Below are positions 1 through 8,936 of a stretch of DNA of 35,353 bases, in pieces. Positions within the stretch are counted from its first letter, which is position 1, and each line of letters starts with the position of its first letter. The stretch is from Woeseiaceae bacterium (GTDB taxonomy: Bacteria > Pseudomonadota > Gammaproteobacteria > Steroidobacterales > Woeseiaceae), in the NCBI GenBank assembly GCA_024640315.1, contig JAHEFF010000034.1:1-35353 (forward strand), written 5' to 3'. The notes under the pieces are model-generated. The model did no database searches, was not told the DNA's origin, and saw nothing but the letters and a program-made list of their open reading frames with translations. The position numbers and the translations under genes are program-made.

Positions 1-417
1 CCGATACACACCGAAGATGTTGACGTTCAACTGGAACCAGAGATCTTCCTCGCTTATCTCGATCATCGGTCCGGCGACCGAAACGCCGGCGTTATTGATC
101 AGCCCGTAGAGACCGCGGCCGGCGTTACGAACGTGCGTTACCGCAGCGTCGATGTCAGCCTGCACCGTGACGTCCAGGCGGATGCCCTCGATGTTTTCCA
201 TGGCGCTGAGAGCCTCGATGTCTGGCTGCTTTCTCGCGCCGGCGTAGACAAAATAGCCCTCCGCGGCCAACGTCTCCGCCATGTTACGGCCAATGCCGGT
301 GCTGGCGCCGGTGATAAGGACTGCTTTCTGTTCGCTTGACTCCTGTCGGGCCAGCGCGTCATTCAGCATTAAGAACGGCAAGACGTGCAGCACAATCGCT
401 ACGAGTATCGATTTCAT
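1..417 (-). CDS. Short-chain dehydrogenase/reductase with N-terminal signal-like segment (partial, 3' end outside window)
   Basis: The 139 codons present start at an ATG at 417-415 and run off the left edge. Residues 1-24 form a hydrophobic signal-like segment ending in DALA-RQE. The classical SDR Rossmann fold follows: V-L-I-T-G-A-S-T-G-I-G (the TGxxxGIG cofactor motif) near residue 34, LDV near 76, then the structural NNAG motif near 102. The catalytic Ser/Tyr/Lys would lie in the missing part. SDRs are NAD(P)-dependent oxidoreductases and are normally cytoplasmic, so the leader is odd; it may act as a membrane anchor. The substrate cannot be told. The gene lies 20 bases downstream of the AGCS symporter gene on the same strand and may be co-transcribed. 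The family call is firm; localisation is inference. Confidence 0.85.
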   Translation of the reverse strand, partial: MKSILVAIVLHVLPFLMLNDALARQESSEQKAVLITGASTGIGRNMAETLAAEGYFVYAGARKQPDIEALSAMENIEGIRLDVTVQADIDAAVTHVRNAGRGLYGLINNAGVSVAGPMIEISEEDLWFQLNVNIFGVYR

Positions 418-437
418 TTTAGCCTCCGGCTTATTTG

Positions 438-1916
438 TCAGGAGTTTTTACCTTTCCAGAAATCGGCATTCTCTATACCGAGGGCTTCCGGGTCGAAGGT
501 ATAGGTTGCGACTCCGGCTTTCTTTTGTTTTTCGTAATCCGCGAGCGCCTTGAGTGCCGGCTTGCCCATAAAGAACAGGATCAGAATGGCAATGATATTG
601 AGCCACGCCATCAGTCCGACACCGATGTCGCCAAGGCCCCAGGCGAGACTCGCTGTCCTGACAGCCCCGTAGAAAACAGCAGCCATCATGACCAGCTTCA
701 AAATGACCATTTCACCCGGTACGCGGAAGAACCGGCGCAGGTAAGCAATATTCGTTTCCGCTATGTAGTAATAGGCCAGCACTGTCGTGAAGGCGAAGAA
801 GAACAGGGCCATCGCAACAAACGGCTTGCCGACGCCGGGCATGACGCTCTCAATGGCCATCTGTGTAAAGGCGGAACTCTCCGGGTCAACAGTGGCCGGC
901 AAATTTTGAATAATGAAACCGCTGTCGCCACCATGAACGTTGTAAGCGCCCGTGATCAGTATCATGAATGCGGTTGCAGAACAGACGAACAAGGTGTCGA
1001 CATAAACCGAGAACGCCTGTACCAGGCCCTGCTGTGCCGGATGTTGCACTTCTGCTGCTGATGCAGCGTGCGGCCCGGTACCCTGACCCGCTTCATTGGA
1101 GTAGACACCTCGCTTGACCCCCCAGCCAATCGCCGCACCGACACCGGCCATTGGCGTAAATGCGTCGCCGACGATCATGCCCAGTACTCGCGGCAACTCG
1201 CCGATATTCATAAGAATGATGACTACCGCTGCGAGGATGTAGCCGAGCGCCATGAATGGAACGACGACCTGCGTAACGTGGGCGATTCTTTTTACGCCGC
1301 CAAAAATGATGAAGCCGAAAACGGTGACAACAAAGATCGCCGCACCCAGCTTGGTTGTGCTGATGGTGCCCAGAAACGTATCAATTGATCCGTTGGTGCC
1401 AAGCGCAATCTCGGCACTGGTGCTGATGGCGTTGGCCTGCACGGTGGGAAGCAGGACGCCGCAGGCAAATATCGTTGCCACAGCGAAAATCCATGCATAC
1501 CATCGCTGCCCCATTGCTTTCTCGATGTAGAAAGCAGGTCCGCCACGATACTGGCCCTCATCGACTTCTTTGTAGATTTGTCCCAGTGCCGCTTCGACAT
1601 AGGCTGTGGATGCGCCGAGGAAGGCAACCACCCACATCCAGAATACGGCACCGGGTCCACCGAAGCCGATCGCGGCGGCAACGCCAGCGATGTTGCCGGT
1701 GCCAACCCGCCCTGACAGGGACACCGCGAGAGCCTGAAACGAGGAAATACCCTTTTCCGATTCCTTGCTGGAAAACAGCAGGTGAATCATCTCGCGGAAC
1801 ATGCGCAACTGGACGAATCGTGTGAGAACCGAAAAGAACAGTCCGGCACCCAGGGCGAGATAGATGAGCGCAGGGCTCCAGACCCAGGCGTTGATGCTAT
1901 TAACGATTTCTTGCAT
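438..1916 (-). CDS. Sodium:alanine/glycine symporter family (AGCS) protein
   Basis: A 492-residue multi-pass inner-membrane transporter that probably imports alanine, glycine or a related amino acid with Na+. Family hallmarks are visible: S-G-R-V-G-T-G-N-I-A-G-V-A followed by GGPGAVFWMW in the N-terminal third, and SNEAGQG in the middle. The open frame extends upstream to 2144, but that extension lies inside the DUF819 gene and is not transporter-like. The ATG at 1916, just before QEIVNSINAWVW, is where family similarity begins and is chosen despite a weak ribosome-binding site. It lies 83 bases after the DUF819 gene on the same strand. Substrate specificity within the family is not resolvable by eye. 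Confidence 0.93.
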   Translation of the reverse strand: MQEIVNSINAWVWSPALIYLALGAGLFFSVLTRFVQLRMFREMIHLLFSSKESEKGISSFQALAVSLSGRVGTGNIAGVAAAIGFGGPGAVFWMWVVAFLGASTAYVEAALGQIYKEVDEGQYRGGPAFYIEKAMGQRWYAWIFAVATIFACGVLLPTVQANAISTSAEIALGTNGSIDTFLGTISTTKLGAAIFVVTVFGFIIFGGVKRIAHVTQVVVPFMALGYILAAVVIILMNIGELPRVLGMIVGDAFTPMAGVGAAIGWGVKRGVYSNEAGQGTGPHAASAAEVQHPAQQGLVQAFSVYVDTLFVCSATAFMILITGAYNVHGGDSGFIIQNLPATVDPESSAFTQMAIESVMPGVGKPFVAMALFFFAFTTVLAYYYIAETNIAYLRRFFRVPGEMVILKLVMMAAVFYGAVRTASLAWGLGDIGVGLMAWLNIIAILILFFMGKPALKALADYEKQKKAGVATYTFDPEALGIENADFWKGKNS

Positions 1917-1985
1917 GAGGGCGTCCCAGGGATTCTTGTTCTTTTTGGAAGATTGTCCGGATACTACCTCAAATGAGCCCCGATT

Positions 1986-2001
1986 CGGACAGCCGGCTGT
2001 C
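1986..2001. promoter_or_regulatory. Perfect 14-bp palindrome at the DUF819 stop codon
   Basis: GACAGCCGGCTGTC (1988-2001) is a perfect palindrome that overlaps the DUF819 stop codon. It can form a 5-bp stem with a CCGG loop in RNA. Its left flank (CGGACA, 1986-1991) is also complementary to TGTCCG at 1954-1959. There is no T-run on either side, so it is not a standard terminator. It lies in the 83-base gap ahead of the symporter gene and could be an operator or an RNA processing structure. Function is inference. Confidence 0.4.
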
Positions 2002-3145
2002 AGGCCAGCCAGGTCGCGACTCTGACCCCGATGAAGCTGCCGATTGCGTAACCGAAAGAGCCGGCAAGAATTCCCGGGGTCACGAGGTCCTGCCAACCCT
2101 TGGCTGACGCCAGTGCCGGGGCGCTTGACGGCCCCCCGATACAAACGGCCGAAGCCATGGCCAGTTCTGCAAGGTCGAGACGCATCAGCATGCCAACGCC
2201 AAAGAGTACGATCATGTGAACCATGATGATGATTGAGGCGTAGACGAAAAACACCGGGGCAATTTCAATGAGCTCCCAGACATCCGCACTCGCGCCAATG
2301 CTCGCGAGAAAAATGAACATCATGACGTTGCCGGATTCACGGTAACCCGAAAGCTTTTTGATCAGGGACGGAAACGATGTTGCGATGGCCACAGTGATTG
2401 CCGTAATAACGAGAATCGAGAATTGCGGATAACCAGCGAGGCCTGCAAGCCAGTTGCCGGCAGCCGCAATCGCGAATGCCAGCGCAAGACCTGTCAGCAG
2501 ACCTGCGACATCCAGGTTCGCGACGACGTGTGCGGGCGCATCTGGATCGATGCTGGCGATCTCGGCGTTGTCCATGTGATGAGTTGGATACCGCTTCGCC
2601 ATCCACGCGATGCCGGGGATCAGGATGATGAGCAGGAAATGCAAATTGGTGATCACGTTGTCGGCGGCAACCGCTGCGGCCAGCAGGCTGCTTTCCTGCA
2701 TGCGGGTTGCCTCGGCGACCGCGGCGAAGTTCAGGCTGCCGCCGATATAGGTGCCGGTGAAGATGCCGGCCATTTCCGCTTCGTTGGGGCCAAGATCGAG
2801 CAGCACGGCGCCTGTCATTGTGCCGGCGACAACTGCGGCGCTGCCAATAACAAACGCAATCAGGGTGGGTCCCGATTCCCGCAGGATCTTCTTGAGATCT
2901 GCTTCAAAGAGGAGCAGCACGATCGCGATCGGTACCAGGTATTCCCAGACCACATCGTAAGCTGGTGCCCTGGTCGGAATGATGCGCAGGTTGGCAAGAA
3001 CGATGGCCAGCGTGATCAGTAGCATCACACCCGAATACTTGCGCCCCCATGGATATCGTTCGCACCAAAAGCCGAAGGCGGCGACACCGATGAGAACGGC
3101 CCAAAGTGCAAAATCCTGCTCGGGCCCGATGATGGGGAACGACAT
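2000..3145 (-). CDS. DUF819 family integral membrane protein
   Basis: A 381-residue, very hydrophobic protein with about ten or eleven membrane segments. It carries the DUF819 (YjcL-like) hallmarks T-G-T-Y-I-G-G-S-L-N-F in the first half and C-I-G-G-P-S-S-A-P-A-L-A near the C terminus. The family is thought to be distantly related to secondary carriers, but no substrate is established. The ATG at 3145 has a good AGGAG ribosome-binding site six bases upstream. The start is 13 bases after the CapA-like gene, so the two are probably one transcript. The following AGCS symporter on the same strand hints at a transport role, but this is weak evidence. Confidence 0.88.
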   Translation of the reverse strand: MSFPIIGPEQDFALWAVLIGVAAFGFWCERYPWGRKYSGVMLLITLAIVLANLRIIPTRAPAYDVVWEYLVPIAIVLLLFEADLKKILRESGPTLIAFVIGSAAVVAGTMTGAVLLDLGPNEAEMAGIFTGTYIGGSLNFAAVAEATRMQESSLLAAAVAADNVITNLHFLLIILIPGIAWMAKRYPTHHMDNAEIASIDPDAPAHVVANLDVAGLLTGLALAFAIAAAGNWLAGLAGYPQFSILVITAITVAIATSFPSLIKKLSGYRESGNVMMFIFLASIGASADVWELIEIAPVFFVYASIIIMVHMIVLFGVGMLMRLDLAELAMASAVCIGGPSSAPALASAKGWQDLVTPGILAGSFGYAIGSFIGVRVATWLA

Positions 3146-3158
3146 GGCGAACTCCTGA

Positions 3159-4328
3159 TCAGAAGGTGTCGGCCAGAGGCTTTACAACCCGCCTCGGCGC
3201 CGGCTGTATTGTGCCATCTTCGCCGAAAAAGATGCCCGGCGAGCCAAAATCTTCCTCGCTCAGGTCACGAATCAGCTTCAGGGCTCTATGTTCAGGATCG
3301 ATCGAAGGACCGTCAGGGCGCAGCTGAATCGTCGAGTGTATATTTCCTTCGACAAAATTCCCTTCGCCATCAAGCGTCACCATGAGAATTGGTGCAATTC
3401 CCTTCTGGCCGTCGACGCTGATGCCGTAGTAGGTCGCGAAATTGCCCAGGCTGTATGCGATCAGGCGGTCGCGATAATTCTCCATCGCGCGTACGACGTG
3501 CGGGCCGTGCCCTACAACCAGATCGGCACCGGCGTCCACCATCATTCGCGAGAATTTCACGACGTCACCACGAGGTTCGCCAAAGTATTCTTCCTCGGCA
3601 AACGGCAGGTGCGTTACATCCCGGCCCTCTGCGCCGCCGTGAAAACTGACCACCACGATGTCATGGGAACTCGCGAACGCGCTCACAGTGGAGCTGGCGA
3701 GATCGTAGTCGAGCAGCAGATTAGAGTTTCTCGTCACCGCATACGCCAGGAATGCGACATCGAGGCCGTTCACGCTCATCGAAGCAAAGTCACCCTCCAG
3801 TCCGGAGTGGTGCATACCGGCAGCCGCCAGACTTTTCATGCTGGCAAGACGGCCTTCTTCGCCAAAGTCACGCGCATGATTATTGGCGAGGCTCATTACA
3901 TCGAAGCCTGCATTTCTATAATGTTCGACGTATCGCGACGGTGAACGAAACAGGTAGCAGGCGTTCGGGTTACTACATTTCTTGCCGGGTTCTCCGCCGT
4001 CAACCAATACACCCTCGAGGTTGCCGAAGGTGATATCCGCGGACGACAGGACCGGGGTAACCGCAACGAGAAAGCTGACGCCATCGTCATCGGGAAGATG
4101 ATTCTCGGGGTAATCCGTGCCGAGCATCATGTCGCCGACGGCGGCAATTGTGATTCTTTTGTGTGACTGATCCGGTCCCGGCGGGTCAGGTGCCGGCGGT
4201 GGCACTGGTGCAGGTTCCGCCGTCGCAACGACGGGCTCGGGGTCGGGCGTGGTGACTGGTTCAGGCGGTTGTGGTGTGGCGCAACCGGCCACACAAAAAA
4301 GCAGGGCAATTGGTAGCCGTCTAATCAC
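3159..4328 (-). CDS. CapA-family (poly-gamma-glutamate capsule protein-like) metallophosphatase-fold lipoprotein
   Basis: A 389-residue lipoprotein: signal sequence with lipobox V-A-G-C (Cys16), then a Pro/Glu-rich linker (about 17-53), then a CapA domain. Conserved metal-site-like motifs are clear: GDMMLG (65-70), GNLEG (102-106), ANNHARD (148-154), FHGG (229-232), GHGPHV (273-278) and SLGNF (293-297). CapA proteins belong to the calcineurin-like fold group and are linked to polyglutamate capsule handling. No capB, capC or pgs partners are nearby, so a capsule role is doubtful and a periplasmic hydrolase is equally likely. The start overlaps the end of the SPOR gene by 8 bases, suggesting translational coupling to a division/murein-binding protein. 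Confidence 0.9.
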   Translation of the reverse strand: MIRRLPIALLFCVAGCATPQPPEPVTTPDPEPVVATAEPAPVPPPAPDPPGPDQSHKRITIAAVGDMMLGTDYPENHLPDDDGVSFLVAVTPVLSSADITFGNLEGVLVDGGEPGKKCSNPNACYLFRSPSRYVEHYRNAGFDVMSLANNHARDFGEEGRLASMKSLAAAGMHHSGLEGDFASMSVNGLDVAFLAYAVTRNSNLLLDYDLASSTVSAFASSHDIVVVSFHGGAEGRDVTHLPFAEEEYFGEPRGDVVKFSRMMVDAGADLVVGHGPHVVRAMENYRDRLIAYSLGNFATYYGISVDGQKGIAPILMVTLDGEGNFVEGNIHSTIQLRPDGPSIDPEHRALKLIRDLSEEDFGSPGIFFGEDGTIQPAPRRVVKPLADTF

Positions 4329-4926
4329 CGAGCCTGATTCTCAATACGTCGATCTCTGCCTGGCGCAGCTGCGCGCGGATCAGGTTCAACTCGTCAAGGT
4401 CATTCATCGGTCCGATTCGAACCCGGTGGTAATTTTTGTCGTCGATGGAGACATGCTGGATCCTTGATTCAATGCCTAACAGAGCAAGTTCCGCTCTGCG
4501 TCGGTCGGCGTCAGCAACTTCGGCAAATGAACCGGCCTGCAGAACATAGGTGCCCGGACCCTGTATTGCCTGAACCTGGGCATCGCGAGTGACGTCAGGT
4601 TCCTGTTCAGGGATAACGACTTCGAAATTCGGCAGCATGCTGTAAAAGGAAAATCGAGGTTCGGTCTGCTCCTCCGGTTCGGGAGCAGGCTCCGGTTCAG
4701 GCACGCTCGATGGCCGTTCCATTGGTGCTGCCATGCTTGCCGGCTGCCGCGCCACCGGTTGTGACGGCTGCACCTCTCTTTGATCTCTCATGTAAATCGC
4801 GAAGGCAACTGAAAGGCCGATGGCCAGGCCGAATGTCATCCACATCCAGCCTGGATAATCGGTGTCATCTTTCTTGCGGGTTGTCGTCCGCCTCTGGGTT
4901 GGTCTCTTTTTCTTTCGCTGCGCCAT
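4321..4926 (-). CDS. ftsN: FtsN-like SPOR-domain cell-division protein
   Basis: A 201-residue bitopic inner-membrane protein. A strongly basic cytoplasmic tail (KKKRPTQRR region, residues 5-19) is followed by one membrane helix (about 26-46), a Pro/Glu-rich periplasmic linker containing a conserved-looking FSFYSMLPNFEVVIPE segment (92-107), and a C-terminal SPOR domain (about 124-199, beginning G-T-Y-V-L-Q-A-G-S-F). SPOR domains bind denuded septal peptidoglycan, and FtsN activates division septum synthesis. Position directly after argS (6-base gap) matches the gammaproteobacterial priA-argS-ftsN order. The hslV-hslU genes that often come next are not present. The protein is shorter than E. 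coli FtsN, as is common outside enterics. Confidence 0.85.
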   Translation of the reverse strand: MAQRKKKRPTQRRTTTRKKDDTDYPGWMWMTFGLAIGLSVAFAIYMRDQREVQPSQPVARQPASMAAPMERPSSVPEPEPAPEPEEQTEPRFSFYSMLPNFEVVIPEQEPDVTRDAQVQAIQGPGTYVLQAGSFAEVADADRRRAELALLGIESRIQHVSIDDKNYHRVRIGPMNDLDELNLIRAQLRQAEIDVLRIRLGD

Positions 4927-4932
4927 GTTCGA

Positions 4933-6678
4933 TTACATTGTATCCGGCGCAGAGACGCCAATGATCGTCAGGCCACCGGCGATCACGGTCCGCGTAGCGC
5001 TGATCAGGGCAAGCCGGGCATTGCGCAAGGCGACATCGTCGACGATAAACATGTGCGCGTTGTAGTAGCTGTGCAACTCATTCGCGAGGTCGCGCAAATA
5101 ATGAACCAGGTGTTGTGGCGCACGATTATTCGCCGCGAGCTCGATGATTTCCGGGTATCGACTCAGCGATGACATCAGCGCTTTCTCGTGGGTTTCGGAA
5201 AGACGGTCAAAGTTCTCGATACCGGCTGACTGATCGTAGTCAAGAGACTTCTCTGCGAGCTGTCGGAAAACACTCGCTACCCGTGCATGCGCGTACTGAA
5301 TGTAGTACACGGGGTTATCGTTGGACCGGCTTTTCGCCAGTTCAAGATCGAAATCAAGGTGCTGATCGTTTGAGCGCATGACATAGAAGAACCGCGCCGC
5401 GTCGTTGCCGACTTCTTCCCGCAACTGACGCAAGGTGACGAACTCACCTGATCGCGTCGACATCTGCATTTTTTCGCCGCCCCGATAGAGCGTGACGAAC
5501 TGAACGAGATCGACTTCGAGGCTGTCACCCGCGTAACCCATTGCCTCCAGGCCAGCCTGGACCCTGGCGATATAACCGTGGTGATCGGAACCCAGGATGT
5601 CGATGAGAAAATCATAGCCCCGCTCCCGCTTGCCAAAGTGATACGCGATGTCGGAGGCAAAATAGGTCTTCTTGCCATTGTCACGTACCACAACGCGGTC
5701 CTTTTCATCACCGAAATCCGTCGCTCTGAACCAGGTTGCGCCATCCTTTTCGTACAACATACGTCGTTCTTTCAGGCCAGCGAGGGCGCTGTCAATGAGC
5801 TTGTCGTCGGTGAGGCTCTGCTCGGAAAACCATTTGTCAAAAGTGACGCCGAATTCCGCGAGGTCATCTTTGATGTCGTCGAGAATGGAGGTAAGCGATT
5901 CGCGTCGAAGTTTGTGGAACTCATCAATGCCCATAAGCTCTTCGGCTCTGTCGATCAGCGCGCCAATAAATTCTTCCTTGTCTCCGGCCGGCGCATCGTC
6001 CGGTAAACCCTCGAATAGCCTGGTCGCCGAGACGCCCGATACCTTGCCGATGCTGGCACCGATGGTCTTTATATATTCACCCTTGTAGCCGGCGTCCGGA
6101 AAGTGAATGGTTTCTCCGGCGGCTTCGAGGATTCGTAACAATACGCTGACCCCGAGAATATCCATTTGCCGGCCGGCGTCGTTGACGTAGTACTCGCGAT
6201 CGACCTGGTAGCCAGCAGCCTCAAGCAAATTGCCGAGCGTTGCACCATAGGAAGCGTGGCGGCCGTGGCCGACATGAAGTGGCCCTGTCGGATTGGCAGA
6301 TACAAATTCCAGCAGGATCTTGGGCTCGTTGCGCATTTCTTGACGGCCATAACACTGGTTCTCATCGAGAATCAAAGCAAGCTCGCGGTGAAAGGCGGCA
6401 CCACTGACATGAAAGTTGATAAACCCGGGGCCAGCGATATCGACAGCGTCAATCAGTTCGCTCTCGGGAAGTTTGTCGATTATCGTTTGTGCTATCTCGC
6501 GAGGATTTTTGCCCATCGATTTCGCGAGGCGCATCGCGATATTGGTCGTGAAATCGCCATGACGCGGATCGCGCGTACGCTCGACAGAGGTGCTGATCGA
6601 TGCAATTTCAGGCGCTGCCGCGAATTCAGGCAGATCCGAGATGGCCTGTTCAACAATATTTGCGATGCTGCTTTTCAA
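4933..6678 (-). CDS. argS: Arginyl-tRNA synthetase
   Basis: A 581-residue class I aminoacyl-tRNA synthetase that charges tRNA-Arg in the cytoplasm. It has the N-terminal Add1 domain (about 1-100), the ATP-binding HIGH-type motif H-V-G-H (135-138) preceded by FVSANPTGPL, and a variant KMSKS region K-M-Q-M-S-T-R-S-G-E-F as usual for ArgS. The DALR anticodon-binding domain ends in the family-typical G-V-S-A-P-D-T-M. The start is a TTG at 6678-6676; no ATG or GTG occurs upstream in frame near it, and similarity to the family begins at the first residues. An AGGA lies about nine bases upstream. It follows priA by 53 bases and precedes the SPOR gene by 6. Confidence 0.97.
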   Translation of the reverse strand: MKSSIANIVEQAISDLPEFAAAPEIASISTSVERTRDPRHGDFTTNIAMRLAKSMGKNPREIAQTIIDKLPESELIDAVDIAGPGFINFHVSGAAFHRELALILDENQCYGRQEMRNEPKILLEFVSANPTGPLHVGHGRHASYGATLGNLLEAAGYQVDREYYVNDAGRQMDILGVSVLLRILEAAGETIHFPDAGYKGEYIKTIGASIGKVSGVSATRLFEGLPDDAPAGDKEEFIGALIDRAEELMGIDEFHKLRRESLTSILDDIKDDLAEFGVTFDKWFSEQSLTDDKLIDSALAGLKERRMLYEKDGATWFRATDFGDEKDRVVVRDNGKKTYFASDIAYHFGKRERGYDFLIDILGSDHHGYIARVQAGLEAMGYAGDSLEVDLVQFVTLYRGGEKMQMSTRSGEFVTLRQLREEVGNDAARFFYVMRSNDQHLDFDLELAKSRSNDNPVYYIQYAHARVASVFRQLAEKSLDYDQSAGIENFDRLSETHEKALMSSLSRYPEIIELAANNRAPQHLVHYLRDLANELHSYYNAHMFIVDDVALRNARLALISATRTVIAGGLTIIGVSAPDTM

Positions 6679-6731
6679 AATCGTGATCCTGGATCGCCTG
6701 CCGGCAAAGAGGCGGCAATTCTAACGTTCAT

Positions 6732-8936
6732 TCAGAAAAGCTCAATCGGGTCGACGTCTATCGACCATCTTACACGCCGGGCTTCGGGGTTGCCTTCCAG
6801 ACCGCTGCGCAGCGAGCCGAGAAGCCGGTGCAGATTCGCGCGTTGCCGGCTTTGGAACAGCAGCTGGGCCCGGTACCTGCCGGCCTTGCGTTCCATAGGC
6901 GCGCTAACCGGGCCGAGGACCCGGACACCTTCAATTCCGGAGCTATCAGCCATGCGTCGAGCTGTCTCCAGGAAGTTGTGCGCGTCACGTCGCGACGTTG
7001 CTGCCGCGCGTATGAGGGCGAGACGCGAAAACGGAGGCCACGATGCGTTCTCGCGCTCGGCCAGCGCACTTTCTGCGACGCCCCGGTAGCCGCGTTTGAA
7101 TAGCTCATTCCAGAACGGGTGCGCCGGAAATGCTGTCTGGATGATTACCTCGCCTTGCCGCTCTTCCCGGCCTGACCTTCCGGCGACCTGGACGAGGCTT
7201 TGTGCAAGTCGCTCGCTGCCGCGGAAATCTGTACTGAACAGCCCCTGGTCCGCGTTAATCACGACTACCAGTGACAGGTTGGGGAAGTGGTGACCCTTGG
7301 ATAGCATTTGAGTGCCAACCATGATCCTGGTATCACCAGCCGTCGCCATGGCGAGGGCCCGGCTCATCGTACCTTTAAGGCGTGTGCTGTCCGAATCGAT
7401 GCGCGCAATCTCTTCCTGCGGAAACCTGCTGCGCAATGAATCCTCGAGGCGTTCGGTACCGTGACCAAGTGGCCGGCAGGTTGCCCCGCAGTCTGAACAT
7501 TCAGATTCGATAGCACGCTGAGCGCCACAGTGATGGCACTTCAGCATGCTGCTGCCGGCATGCACCGTCATGCGTGAGTCGCAACGCATGCACTCGGCAA
7601 TCTTTCCACACCCGGAACAGATCAGCGTGGGAGCGAAGCCGCGGCGGTTCAAAAACACCAGTACCTGTCCACCGCTCGCCATGTGCTTTTCAATTGCTGC
7701 GATGACGGGTTCACTCAGTCCGTCATATGCGTCGTACCTCGTGAGATCGACCAGCCGCATCAACGGAGGCACCGCCTTGCCTGCTCGCACAGGAAGGTTA
7801 ACCAGGTGATAGGCGCCGTCCCGGCAGCGTTGCAATGTATCGAGCGATGGCGTTGCCGATCCCAGCACGACCGGCACCTGCAGTTTCTTGCCGCGGGCGA
7901 TGGCCAGGTCGCGTGCTGAGTACCGCAGTCCTTCCTGCTGTTTTAGCGAACTGTCGTGCTCTTCGTCGACTACGATGAGTCCGGCATTCTTCAACGGCAC
8001 GAAAATTGCGGAGCGTGTACCAACGATCAGTCGAGCACTACCGTTGCGCGCGGCGCGCCAGGCCTGGAGTCGCGCCGTATCCGTCAGTCCTGAGTGCAGC
8101 AATACCGGCTCAAGGCCGAGCCTGCGCTGAAAACGACTGACAAGTTGCGGCGTCAGTCCGATTTCCGGTACCAGGACCAGGACCTGGCGACCCGCGGCGA
8201 GCTCGGCGTTAATCAGCCGCAGATAGACCTCCGTCTTGCCGCTGCCTGTTACGCCGTCAATCACGTTGACGTTGAAGCCTTGCCGCGAATTTATCGCGTC
8301 GAGCGCCAGTCTTTGATCCGGATTCAGCGTTGGCCCTGCCTCCTGTTCCGTATTGGCGAGATCGTCCATTGCATCGGCCTCCTGGCTGGACTCAAACTCC
8401 TCGACCAGGGACTTCGCGATGAGCGCTTTCTTCGCCCGTCGCCAGGCGGGCAGCGACTGGTCGAGCTCGGCAAAACTGATGGTGTCGGCATCCATAACCA
8501 GGCCAAGCAACTCTGCCTGCTTTGGTGCGCGCTTCCGGATGGCGTCGATATCTGCTTCGGCGCCGGCCGGGGTCAGTGACAGGAATCGAGTGTTCGAATT
8601 AAGCGGCTTGCCTTGCCGCAGCAGGGCAGGCATTGCAGCGGCTGCCACCTCACCGATCGGGTGATGGTAATAGTCGCTGACAAAGCGGATCAGCCAGAGG
8701 TCCTGCTCTTCGAATATTGGCACGCCATCGAGTAACTCTTTCGCTTCCTTCAGCTTGTCGCCGGGAACATCGCTCTCGGAGGCTATTTCCATCACCAGGC
8801 CGGTATGCATGCGTCGCCCGAACGGCACCCGTACGCGGCACCCGGGCAGCGCTTCACGTCCGGCAACGGCCAGGTAGTCAAACAGGCGGGACAACGGCGC
8901 ATTGATTGCGACCCTGAGAATCGACTTGCTCGTCAA
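6732..8936 (-). CDS. priA: Primosomal replication restart helicase PriA
   Basis: A 734-residue superfamily 2 helicase that reloads the replisome at stalled forks. An N-terminal DNA-binding region (L-F-D-Y-L, G-C-R-V-R-V-P-F-G near 18-40) is followed by Walker A G-V-T-G-S-G-K-T (228-235) and the DEEH box (324-327). Next comes the zinc-binding module with four CxxC pairs (starting C-S-G-C at about residue 437) and a helicase C-terminal lobe with Q-V-A-G-R-S-G-R. Length equals that of the E. coli protein. The start must be the TTG at 8936-8934: a stop lies shortly upstream in frame, no ATG or GTG intervenes, and the first Met downstream would remove conserved sequence. This is the second TTG start in a row with argS. 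Confidence 0.97.
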   Translation of the reverse strand: MTSKSILRVAINAPLSRLFDYLAVAGREALPGCRVRVPFGRRMHTGLVMEIASESDVPGDKLKEAKELLDGVPIFEEQDLWLIRFVSDYYHHPIGEVAAAAMPALLRQGKPLNSNTRFLSLTPAGAEADIDAIRKRAPKQAELLGLVMDADTISFAELDQSLPAWRRAKKALIAKSLVEEFESSQEADAMDDLANTEQEAGPTLNPDQRLALDAINSRQGFNVNVIDGVTGSGKTEVYLRLINAELAAGRQVLVLVPEIGLTPQLVSRFQRRLGLEPVLLHSGLTDTARLQAWRAARNGSARLIVGTRSAIFVPLKNAGLIVVDEEHDSSLKQQEGLRYSARDLAIARGKKLQVPVVLGSATPSLDTLQRCRDGAYHLVNLPVRAGKAVPPLMRLVDLTRYDAYDGLSEPVIAAIEKHMASGGQVLVFLNRRGFAPTLICSGCGKIAECMRCDSRMTVHAGSSMLKCHHCGAQRAIESECSDCGATCRPLGHGTERLEDSLRSRFPQEEIARIDSDSTRLKGTMSRALAMATAGDTRIMVGTQMLSKGHHFPNLSLVVVINADQGLFSTDFRGSERLAQSLVQVAGRSGREERQGEVIIQTAFPAHPFWNELFKRGYRGVAESALAERENASWPPFSRLALIRAAATSRRDAHNFLETARRMADSSGIEGVRVLGPVSAPMERKAGRYRAQLLFQSRQRANLHRLLGSLRSGLEGNPEARRVRWSIDVDPIELF

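Noticed and set aside
435..1061. Rightward open frame of 208 codons
   Set aside because: It lies antisense to the AGCS symporter gene, has no family resemblance and is rich in residues expected from the complementary frame of a membrane protein.
6166..7089. Rightward open frame of 307 codons
   Set aside because: It spans the argS-priA junction on the opposite strand. Both underlying genes are certain, and the product shows no recognisable motif or signal.
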